Origin: Propionibacteriaceae bacterium UBA4569 | Lineage (GTDB): Bacteria; Actinomycetota; Actinomycetes; Propionibacteriales; Propionibacteriaceae | Direction: 5' to 3' | Assembly (NCBI GenBank): GCA_002387005.1 | Contig: DGKN01000064.1 | Span: forward strand, 877-6,565 | DNA length: 5,689 bases | Part shown: positions 1 to 5,169 of the stretch, in pieces | Numbering within the stretch: position 1 is the first letter of the stretch | Layout: each line of letters begins with the position of its first letter | Program-made: the position numbers and the translations under genes | The notes under the pieces: generated by a model | The model's input: the letters and a program-made list of their open reading frames with translations, nothing else | Databases searched by the model: none | Told to the model about the DNA's origin: nothing

Positions 1-1
1 G

Positions 2-463
2 GCCGCCGAGGTGAGCCGCCGCACCTTCTTCAACTACTTCCCCACCAAGGAAACCGCCCTCACCGGCAGCATCGACCTGCTGGCGCACCGGATCGGGCAG
101 TTCTTCGAGTCATCGGCACCTCATGAGTCGGCCTTTGGCCTGTGCCGCCGTCTGGCGCGCCGGATGGTCCAACTGAGCACCAGGGATGAGGAGGGCTGGC
201 GCCTGCGCCGCGAGGTGCTCCGACAAAATCCCGAGCTCGCCAGCTCCATGCTCGGCCAGCACCGCGATGCGCAGGCGACACTGCGCCTGGCGCTGGAGGT
301 GCGGCTGGGCGACAGCACGGGGACGAGCTGGCTGCCGGCGATGCTCGCGTCGACCACCTTCGGGGCAGTGGCAGCCACCGTCAACCTCGCCCAGACCAGC
401 GAGGAGGCGCTGGTGATGCTGGACGAGATCTTGGACGCGCTGGCCCCCGGGCTGGATCGCTGA
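2..463 (+). CDS. TetR-family transcriptional regulator, 5'-truncated by window edge
   Basis: The frame is open from the first base, so the 153 visible codons are the C-terminal part of a longer gene. The apparent GTG at 11 is an internal valine, not a start. The first visible residues (AEVSRRTFFNYFPTKETAL) are the end of a TetR helix-turn-helix: recognition helix followed by the 'FFNYFPTKE' signature that closes the DNA-binding domain. About 40 N-terminal residues should lie outside the window, since the family is usually near 200 residues. The rest is the alpha-helical ligand-binding and dimerisation domain, which varies too much to predict an effector. By family rule it would be a homodimeric repressor released by a small molecule. 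Its targets cannot be told from here: the next gene is convergent, so the usual divergent-target logic does not apply, and its own promoter and any divergent partner lie upstream of the window. The family call is secure; the function is not. Confidence 0.9.
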   Translation, partial: AAEVSRRTFFNYFPTKETALTGSIDLLAHRIGQFFESSAPHESAFGLCRRLARRMVQLSTRDEEGWRLRREVLRQNPELASSMLGQHRDAQATLRLALEVRLGDSTGTSWLPAMLASTTFGAVAATVNLAQTSEEALVMLDEILDALAPGLDR

Positions 464-572
464 CGCTCCCGAGCCATCCACGTTCCTCAAGCGACCCACT
501 ACCCCTGCCTGTTGAGGGCCACGCCCGCCTCAATCAGCTGAGACCAGTTCGGCCGCTGCGCTGGACTGTCTT

Positions 573-599
573 GCTCCGCGGAGGCAATTTTGGCGGAGC
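573..599. terminator. Possible weak stem-loop between convergent genes
   Basis: A perfect 7-bp inverted repeat (GCTCCGC at 573-579, GCGGAGC at 593-599) encloses a 13-base loop containing an A/T-rich AATTTT run. It lies about 80 bases past the oxidase stop on the minus strand and 110 bases past the TetR stop on the plus strand, so it could act on either transcript. There is no T-tract after the stem on either strand. The long loop also makes it a weak terminator candidate; the assignment is tentative. Confidence 0.22.
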
Positions 600-635
600 T
601 GACCGGAGCCCCAGACCGGCGGGAGGACGGTGAGT

Positions 636-670
636 CCGGCTCGGGGAACGTGAAACGCCCGGCTCGGGGA
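636..670. repeat. 12-bp direct repeat CCGGCTCGGGGA, two copies
   Basis: Identical 12-mers lie at 636-647 and 659-670, 23 bp start to start, separated by 11 bases (ACGTGAAACGC). The second copy ends 8 bp before the last codon of the oxidase gene. The spacing is close to two helical turns. No function is evident; it may be a remnant of a short tandem duplication or a pair of protein-binding sites. Confidence 0.75.
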
Positions 671-678
671 GTTGCTCG

Positions 679-2019
679 TCAGCCGCGCAGCAGCAGCTCG
701 GCGATCCGCTCGGCCGAACGGACCGCTCCCTCCATGTAGCCGTTGAACTTGGAGGAGTACTCGGAACCCGCGAAGTACACGCGTCCCTCGGGCTCGGCCA
801 GCACCGGACCAGAGGCAGTCCAGACCCCGGGAGCGAAGTGCGCCCCGTGACAACCACCCGTGTACTGCTCGGTGGACCAGTTCCGATCCAGATAGGCCAG
901 CGGCTCCCCACCGTGGTGGCCGAGGGCCTGCTTGACGACATCCTCCATCGCCCGCTTCCTGAGGAACTCAGAGCGGGTGGCGATTGACGGCGCGTCCGGA
1001 CCCTCGAAGAAGCCCATCAACACGCCGTGGCCATCTGGCCCAGAGTTGTCCATGATCACGCGCATCGCGCCCTCGTCGGAGCCGACCTGGCCGGACATAC
1101 CCTCACGCCGCCACCACGGCGTCTCGTAGATGAGGGCGGCCTTGATCACGTTTCCGGCGGGCACCTTCTCAGCCGTCTCGCGACGCCAGATGGGCAGTTC
1201 GGGGGTGAACTTGAGGCCGTTGACCAGTCTGGGCGGCAGGGTCAAGACCAGGTGCGCGGCCTGGTGTCGCGTCCCATCGGCGAGCACGACGACGACCTGC
1301 TCATCGTCCTGCTCGACGGCCACCACGGGTGCGCCGAGCTGCAGACGGTCGCCGAGGTCGGCTGCCATCGCCTCGCACAGTTGCGCGATGCCGCCGGCGA
1401 CGCGGCGTTGCTTCAGCGCGCCATTCACGGTCACCAGCGACTCCAGATCCAGCCCATTGTTCGAGCGCTGGAGGCCCTCCAACAGGGTCATCTCGTCGCC
1501 GGGACGCCCGAAGGCGCCCTCGAAGACCCGTCCGAACCACTGCTGACCGCCGGGGGTGCGCACATTGGCCGAGACCCAGGTCTCGACGCTCTGCTGGAAC
1601 CAGGGGCGGTTCGCGTCCGCCCAGGCGGCGTCGTGGGAGATGCGCTCCCCCAGGCGGCGGAAGCGCAGCAGTCCCTGGCCAAGATCGGCCAGCTCGAAGG
1701 GGCTCAGGTTCTCGTCCAGTTCGTCCTTGGTTGGCACATGGCGCCGACCTCCGCCCAGGCGGACGACGACGGCGCCGTCCGCGTGGTCGACCAGGGTGAG
1801 CCCGCGTTCCTCGACCAACGCGAGCATCCGCTCATGGCCATCGTTGATCCACTGCCCGCCCATTTCGAGGGCGGCACCGTGTTCGGTACGGATCGTCTCG
1901 ACCCGTCCACCGACCCGGTCACGGGCCTCGAGGACGAGCACCTCACGTCCGGCCGCGACCAGCTCGGTAGCCGTCCGCAGACCTGCGAGCCCTGCGCCCA
2001 CGACGATGCAGTCGAGCAT
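679..2019 (-). CDS. Flavin monoamine oxidase (MAO-type FAD amine oxidase)
   Basis: A 446-residue enzyme of the flavin-containing amine oxidase family, which oxidises amines to imines/aldehydes with release of H2O2 and NH3. Residues 5-40 form the FAD Rossmann motif: IVVGAGLAGL, an acidic strand end (VLEARDRVGGR), then GGQW at 54-57. Lys293 (in GNVIKAAL) matches the flavin-N5 lysine of MAO B. Trp381 and Cys390 in NWSTEQYTGGC match MAO B Trp388 and the cysteine (Cys397) that binds FAD covalently. AGSE at 417-420 and GYMEGAVRSAER (427-438) close the FAD domain, with Tyr428 matching Tyr435 of the aromatic cage. The other cage tyrosine (MAO B Tyr398) is His391 here. No signal peptide is seen, so it is probably cytoplasmic. 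An upstream in-frame ATG at 2076 would add 19 unconserved residues; ATG 2019 is preferred because AAGGGGGG lies 4 bases before it and the FAD strand begins right after it. The substrate is unknown. Confidence 0.93.
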   Translation of the reverse strand: MLDCIVVGAGLAGLRTATELVAAGREVLVLEARDRVGGRVETIRTEHGAALEMGGQWINDGHERMLALVEERGLTLVDHADGAVVVRLGGGRRHVPTKDELDENLSPFELADLGQGLLRFRRLGERISHDAAWADANRPWFQQSVETWVSANVRTPGGQQWFGRVFEGAFGRPGDEMTLLEGLQRSNNGLDLESLVTVNGALKQRRVAGGIAQLCEAMAADLGDRLQLGAPVVAVEQDDEQVVVVLADGTRHQAAHLVLTLPPRLVNGLKFTPELPIWRRETAEKVPAGNVIKAALIYETPWWRREGMSGQVGSDEGAMRVIMDNSGPDGHGVLMGFFEGPDAPSIATRSEFLRKRAMEDVVKQALGHHGGEPLAYLDRNWSTEQYTGGCHGAHFAPGVWTASGPVLAEPEGRVYFAGSEYSSKFNGYMEGAVRSAERIAELLLRG

Positions 2020-2023
2020 GCCG

Positions 2024-2031
2024 CCCCCCTT
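2024..2031 (-). promoter_or_regulatory. Ribosome binding site fixing the oxidase start
   Basis: On the minus strand AAGGGGGG is followed by CGGC and then the ATG at 2019. This purine block at normal Shine-Dalgarno spacing decides in favour of the 2019 start over the in-frame ATG at 2076. Confidence 0.75.
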
Positions 2032-2057
2032 GACCCTTGGTTGCCAGTTCGCGAGCG

Positions 2058-2063
2058 ACTCTA
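2058..2063 (-). promoter_or_regulatory. Candidate -10 box of the oxidase promoter
   Basis: TAGAGT on the minus strand fits the actinobacterial TANNNT -10 pattern and would put the transcript start near 2050, giving a leader of about 30 bases that includes the ribosome site. No TTGACA-like hexamer is present 16-19 bp upstream; that position is occupied by the palindrome at 2081-2094. The promoter may therefore depend on an activator, or the real one may lie elsewhere. Confidence 0.4.
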
Positions 2064-2080
2064 CTAGGCCACGCACCTAC

Positions 2081-2094
2081 CCCCGAGGTCGGGG
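2081..2094. promoter_or_regulatory. Palindrome CCCCGAGGTCGGGG, operator candidate
   Basis: A 6-bp inverted repeat (CCCCGA / TCGGGG) around two central bases lies exactly where the -35 box of the oxidase promoter is expected. It could be a regulator site; as RNA it would form only a small 5-bp hairpin. No regulator can be named from the sequence. Confidence 0.4.
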
Positions 2095-2132
2095 TGGTGA
2101 TGTTCTGCGGGCCGTCATGGCGCCGTCACCAC
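2094..2132. repeat. Spaced inverted repeat and tandem GCCGTCA boxes upstream of the oxidase
   Basis: GTGGTGA at 2094-2100 is repeated inverted as TCACCAC at 2126-2132. Between and overlapping them are two GCCGTCA heptamers at 2111-2117 and 2122-2128, 11 bp apart start to start, or about one helical turn. The block sits roughly 45-80 bp upstream of the predicted oxidase transcript start, a usual place for activator binding. No known box was recognised. Confidence 0.4.
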
Positions 2133-2160
2133 GGCAGCCAGATTCCGTTGCTGTACACGA

Positions 2161-2186
2161 AAGGGCCCCGCTGATGCGGGGCCCCT
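2161..2186 (-). terminator. Rho-independent-type terminator of the S8 protease gene
   Basis: A perfect 9-bp stem (GGGCCCCGC at 2163-2171, GCGGGGCCC at 2176-2184) closes a TGAT loop. It lies about 55 bases after the protease stop. On the minus strand the stem is followed by TTTCGT, a short T-run, while the plus-strand side (CTCCTGG) has none. It therefore points toward termination of the protease transcript and argues against co-transcription with the oxidase. Confidence 0.8.
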
Positions 2187-2239
2187 CCTGGTGTCGTGCA
2201 GGTGTTGGTGGTGAGGTGGCGTGCAGTGCGACTGGCGGC

Positions 2240-4945
2240 TCAGGAGAGCGGCCCGGAGACCACCTTGTCGAAGCGGGTCTGGTTGGTGCTGGCGTGGGCG
2301 GACTTCACCGAGAAGGCCTGGGTGTCGTAGACCTCCCAGCTGCTGGCCTGCGCCGGATCGGCGAGGGCCTTGAGTGCCTTCAGCTCCAGGATGTAGGTGC
2401 CGGCCTTGACCGAGGTCTTGCCGTTCTTCTTCACCTTGGAGTCGATGAAGCTGCCGTCCCAGGCCAGCGTCACGTATGAGGTGTCGCGGCCGTTGACGCC
2501 GTCAGAAAAAGCGGTGCCGAGACGGGCACCCTTCGTCCCGTCGGCCTTGGCGGCGTAGACGTCCAGCTTGAGCGCGGCGGCCGGGTACTCCATGTGGAAG
2601 GCGACGATCGGGACGTCGTCGCCCTTCATCTTGAACAGCGGGCGTGCCTGCTGCTTGCCGATCAGCTGGACCTCCCCACCGACTGTCCGCGCCAGACTCG
2701 GCAGTGGGGTGCCGTCGGCCGCGTCGGCCAGAATCTGCTGGTCCTGGTAGTTGCCAGCCATACCCGCATAGGGGATGGACAGCTCCTGCGCATTGTCGGC
2801 CTTCAGCTGCAGCCAGCCGCCGTACTGGTAGCCCGAGGGCGCACCGGCGGGGGCGGAGATGGCCGCGTCGAAGGAGGCTGTGCCGTGGGCGGGGACGGTC
2901 AGCGTCGCCGGCATGGTCACCTGCGCGTCCACCAGGTCGAACTCGGGGTTGGAGTTGCCGACGAAACCGACGCCGGTCAGGTTCGACAACGAGTAGGTGA
3001 CCTTTTCGTCGGAGTCGTTGCGGACGGTGACCTTCGTGCTGGCCGGGGTCATGTCGGCGTCACCGAGGCTGATCTTGCCCGGGGCGGCGGACTGCTTGGA
3101 CAAGATGGCGCGGTCGATCTGGATCAGGCCAGCGCCCTCACGGGTGACCATCTCCTGGACGCCGGCCGACGGCGCAAACGACCACGGACGCTCTTCGTCG
3201 GCCGTGTTCTGCAGCAGGTTGCGGACGGCCTCCCAGTCACCCTTCAGCTGGGGGCGCGCCTGCAGCAGCAGGGCCACCGCACCGGCGGTGTGCGGGGCGG
3301 CCATCGAGGTGCCCGACTTGGAGCCGTAGGCACCCTGCTCGAGCGGGACAGTCGACCAGATGTTGCCACCGGGGGCGGCGACGTCGGGCTTCAGTGAGAG
3401 ATCAGCTGCCAGGCCCCAGCTGGTGAAGTCGCTGGCCAGACCGGCGGTCTCGCTCTTGGACGAGACGACGACCCTTGCCCAGTCGATGGTCTGCGGGCCG
3501 TTGGCATCGATGGTCACCTTCAGCCCATCGCCGTCGGTTTTGGTGATCATCACCACGGGGATGGGGATGGCCGGGTCGCCGGCGACGGTGGGCGAGATGA
3601 CCCCCGGCTGGTTGTTGAAGATCACCAGCGCGGACGCACCGGCGGCCTGCGCGGCCAACGCCTTCTCCCGGAAGGAGCATTCGCCGCGCTGCACCAGCAC
3701 CGCAGAGCCAGCCGGAACCGGGCTCATGGTGAGGCACCCGTTCAGCGGATCACCGACGACGATGGGCATGGTGCCGCTGGTGGGAGCCTCGGCGGCGCCC
3801 TCGGCGGGCGCGTACCCGATCGGCTTGCCGTTGACCGAGAAGCCCCAGGCGGTGTTCATGGTGTTGTCGACCGAACCGACGCTGATCGTCTTGGAGCCGA
3901 CGCTGGGCGATCCGACGGCCATGCCGCCGTACTCCCCCTCATTGCCGGCCGAGGCGACGACGATCGTCCCGCGGGCAGCGAGGTTGTCGCTGGCCACGGC
4001 GTCGGGGTAGTTGGGCCAGCTCATGAAGGAGGCGCCAAGGGACATGTTGACGACGTCCACCCTGTCGTCGCCAGCCTTCTGCAGCGCCTGCATGATGATC
4101 TCGGTGTCGACAGAGCCCTCGCAGCCGAAGACGCGGTAGCCGTACAGGGTCGCGTCCGGCGCCACGCCACGCACGCCGTTCTTGGCCGGGTCACCCTGGC
4201 CCGCGATGATGCCCGAGACGTGAGTGCCGTGGCCGCCACAGTCGTCCGGGATGAGGTCGGGGACGGGCACCGGGTTGGTCTCGGCGTCATACGCATCGCC
4301 GACGAAGTCGTAGCCGCCGGCCACCTTCGTGTTCGGGAAGGCCGTGGTGCCGCTGGTGCCGGTGCCGCCCAGGTCGGGGTGGTCGATGTCGATGCCGGAG
4401 TCGATGACGCCGACCTTGATGCCCTTGCCTGTGTAGCCGAGCTCGCTCTGGGCGATGTTGACGCCGGTCAGGTTGCCGGCGGTGAACATGTCGGGCTTGG
4501 CGGTGCTGGAGGTCACGGGCTTGTCGATCGCGACGATCGGGAAGACGCCAGTGACGCCGTCGATGGCCTGCAGCTGGATGGCGTCGGCCTCGGACGTGCG
4601 CACGGCCAGGCCATTCCACAGACTGTCGTAGGAGCTGGTGACGGTGACATCCAGGCCCTTCGCCTTCGACGCCTGCTTCACGGCGGCCTGGCGCGACTTG
4701 ACAACAGCCGCGCTGCCGCCCCTCGCGGTCGGATTGCCGGCGACCGCGACGAAGTAGCGGTCGGGCACGATGGTGGCGCCCTTGCCGTCGGCCTTCACCT
4801 GGGTGATGTAGTCGCTCAGCTTGCCAAGGTCGGCGGCGCTGGTGGGAGCGGCGTGGGCGGGTGCGAGCGAAACGCCCGCGATCATGGCGAGGGCAGCAAG
4901 GCCGCAGCCGAACCCGCGGACGGGGCGCCCGGTGCGGTGGTTCAT
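2240..4945 (-). CDS. Secreted subtilisin-like serine protease (S8) with PA insert
   Basis: A 901-residue preproprotein for extracellular protein breakdown. A Sec signal peptide spans residues 1-32 (basic NHRTGRPVR, hydrophobic core 12-28, AHA before the probable cut). An I9-type propeptide covers about 62-143; it would act as folding chaperone and inhibitor until removed. The catalytic triad is Asp182 (VGVIDSG), His239 (GGHGTHVSG) and Ser547 (SGTSMAAPH), with oxyanion-hole Asn335 (SAGNEG). A protease-associated (PA) domain is inserted at about 388-480, between Asn335 and Ser547, as in Vpr and lactocepin/C5a peptidase relatives. The four mature cysteines pair naturally as 236/275 and 404/423, likely disulfides. 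Residues about 627-730 look like an Fn3-type beta domain, followed by a further beta-rich region (about 765-880). There is no LPXTG, SLH or C-terminal membrane segment, so it is probably released. ATG 4945 has AAGGAG five bases upstream. It has its own promoter and terminator. The substrate is unknown. Confidence 0.95.
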   Translation of the reverse strand: MNHRTGRPVRGFGCGLAALAMIAGVSLAPAHAAPTSAADLGKLSDYITQVKADGKGATIVPDRYFVAVAGNPTARGGSAAVVKSRQAAVKQASKAKGLDVTVTSSYDSLWNGLAVRTSEADAIQLQAIDGVTGVFPIVAIDKPVTSSTAKPDMFTAGNLTGVNIAQSELGYTGKGIKVGVIDSGIDIDHPDLGGTGTSGTTAFPNTKVAGGYDFVGDAYDAETNPVPVPDLIPDDCGGHGTHVSGIIAGQGDPAKNGVRGVAPDATLYGYRVFGCEGSVDTEIIMQALQKAGDDRVDVVNMSLGASFMSWPNYPDAVASDNLAARGTIVVASAGNEGEYGGMAVGSPSVGSKTISVGSVDNTMNTAWGFSVNGKPIGYAPAEGAAEAPTSGTMPIVVGDPLNGCLTMSPVPAGSAVLVQRGECSFREKALAAQAAGASALVIFNNQPGVISPTVAGDPAIPIPVVMITKTDGDGLKVTIDANGPQTIDWARVVVSSKSETAGLASDFTSWGLAADLSLKPDVAAPGGNIWSTVPLEQGAYGSKSGTSMAAPHTAGAVALLLQARPQLKGDWEAVRNLLQNTADEERPWSFAPSAGVQEMVTREGAGLIQIDRAILSKQSAAPGKISLGDADMTPASTKVTVRNDSDEKVTYSLSNLTGVGFVGNSNPEFDLVDAQVTMPATLTVPAHGTASFDAAISAPAGAPSGYQYGGWLQLKADNAQELSIPYAGMAGNYQDQQILADAADGTPLPSLARTVGGEVQLIGKQQARPLFKMKGDDVPIVAFHMEYPAAALKLDVYAAKADGTKGARLGTAFSDGVNGRDTSYVTLAWDGSFIDSKVKKNGKTSVKAGTYILELKALKALADPAQASSWEVYDTQAFSVKSAHASTNQTRFDKVVSGPLS

Positions 4946-4950
4946 GGGTT

Positions 4951-4956
4951 CTCCTT
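4951..4956 (-). promoter_or_regulatory. Ribosome binding site of the S8 protease
   Basis: AAGGAG on the minus strand ends five bases (AACCC) before ATG 4945. This strong, well-spaced site confirms the start that also gives a clean signal peptide. Confidence 0.85.
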
Positions 4957-4960
4957 CTTC

Positions 4961-5018
4961 GGCCGGTACCCGGGCCGGCGAAGTGGGATGCCGGCGGGGC
5001 CGGCACGTGGGGTGCCGG
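4961..5018 (-). promoter_or_regulatory. Structured GC-rich 5' leader of the protease mRNA
   Basis: The segment between the predicted transcript start (about 5038) and the ribosome site holds a series of GCCGG/CCGGC arms. CCGGCAC (5000-5006) and GTGCCGG (5012-5018) form a perfect 7-bp stem with a 5-base loop. GCCGG (4990-4994) pairs with CCGGC (5000-5004), using the same arm, so the two hairpins exclude each other. Next to the ribosome site, bases 4961-4976 form a stem with one bulge and a GTA loop. This could stabilise the mRNA or modulate translation. No known riboswitch class was recognised, and GC-rich actinobacterial leaders often fold by chance. Confidence 0.45.
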
Positions 5019-5044
5019 GGGCGTCTGTCACCCCGGATGTGGGA

Positions 5045-5073
5045 ACCCTAAGGGTGGGCTGAGAGCATGTAAA
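5045..5073 (-). promoter_or_regulatory. Promoter of the S8 protease
   Basis: On the minus strand TTTACA (5073-5068) and TAGGGT (5050-5045) are separated by exactly 17 bp, close to the housekeeping sigma-factor consensus with an actinobacterial TANNNT -10. The transcript would start near 5038-5040, giving a leader of about 93 bases. Both hexamers overlap palindromes: AGCAT-GTAA-ATGCT (5064-5077) on the -35 and ACCCT-A-AGGGT (5045-5055) on the -10. This suggests that binding there could occlude RNA polymerase. Confidence 0.7.
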
Positions 5074-5133
5074 TGCTTGCTCACAGAATTTGACCAGCGT
5101 GTAACAATTGCCCCCGGGCGTGGGGTCGTCGGG

Positions 5134-5162
5134 TTCACGGCGGCGCGGCGCGTGGCTAGAGT
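5134..5162 (+). promoter_or_regulatory. Promoter of the DUF885 gene, predicted leaderless
   Basis: TTCACG (5134-5139) and TAGAGT (5157-5162) are 17 bp apart. The -10 box ends 7 bases before the GTG at 5170, so transcription should begin at or next to the first base of the start codon. No Shine-Dalgarno sequence precedes the GTG, which fits a leaderless mRNA, a common type in actinobacteria. Confidence 0.65.
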
Positions 5163-5169
5163 CCCGCAG

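Larger units (their letters stand above)
464..678. other. Convergent intergenic gap between the TetR and oxidase genes
   Basis: These 215 bases hold no convincing gene. They should contain the 3' ends of both converging transcripts. I see two weak inverted repeats. TTGAGG (512-517) pairs with CCTCAA (528-533); a second CCTCAA at 485-490 could compete for the same arm. GCTCCGC (573-579) pairs with GCGGAGC (593-599). Neither is followed by a clear T-run on either strand, so no firm intrinsic terminator can be named. A 12-bp direct repeat lies next to the oxidase stop and is listed separately. Reading frames across the gap are antisense or out-of-frame extensions without recognisable content. 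Confidence 0.6.

Noticed and set aside
11..463. GTG at 11 as the real start of the TetR gene
   Set aside because: It falls inside the helix-turn-helix, and the frame is open to the window edge, so the gene is truncated rather than short.
1027..2067. A 346-codon open frame on the + strand opposite the oxidase gene
   Set aside because: It is fully antisense to a gene with clear FAD-binding and active-site motifs. Long antisense frames are expected in high-GC codon-biased DNA, and its translation shows no recognisable domain.
2020..2076. A 19-residue N-terminal extension of the oxidase from ATG 2076
   Set aside because: It would start upstream of the candidate -10 box, lacks a good ribosome site, and adds residues before the first FAD-binding strand.
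2594..3397. A 267-codon + strand frame (and another at 4220-5062) opposite the protease
   Set aside because: Both mirror the protease codon bias, are Gly/Val/Arg-rich with no motif, and lack supporting ribosome sites.
4846..4945. Lipoprotein or Tat signal for the protease (Cys14, basic N-terminus)
   Set aside because: Cys14 lies before the hydrophobic core rather than after it, so there is no lipobox. There is no twin arginine; an ordinary Sec signal with AHA cleavage fits.
679..4945. The oxidase and protease as one operon
   Set aside because: They share a strand, but 220 bp separate them, with a strong hairpin terminator and a separate candidate promoter and ribosome site for the oxidase.
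5090..5108. TTGACC at 5090-5095 with TAACAAT at 5102-5108 as a second + strand promoter
   Set aside because: The spacing is only 6 bp, and no -10 hexamer lies at 16-19 bp, where the sequence is a C/G run.
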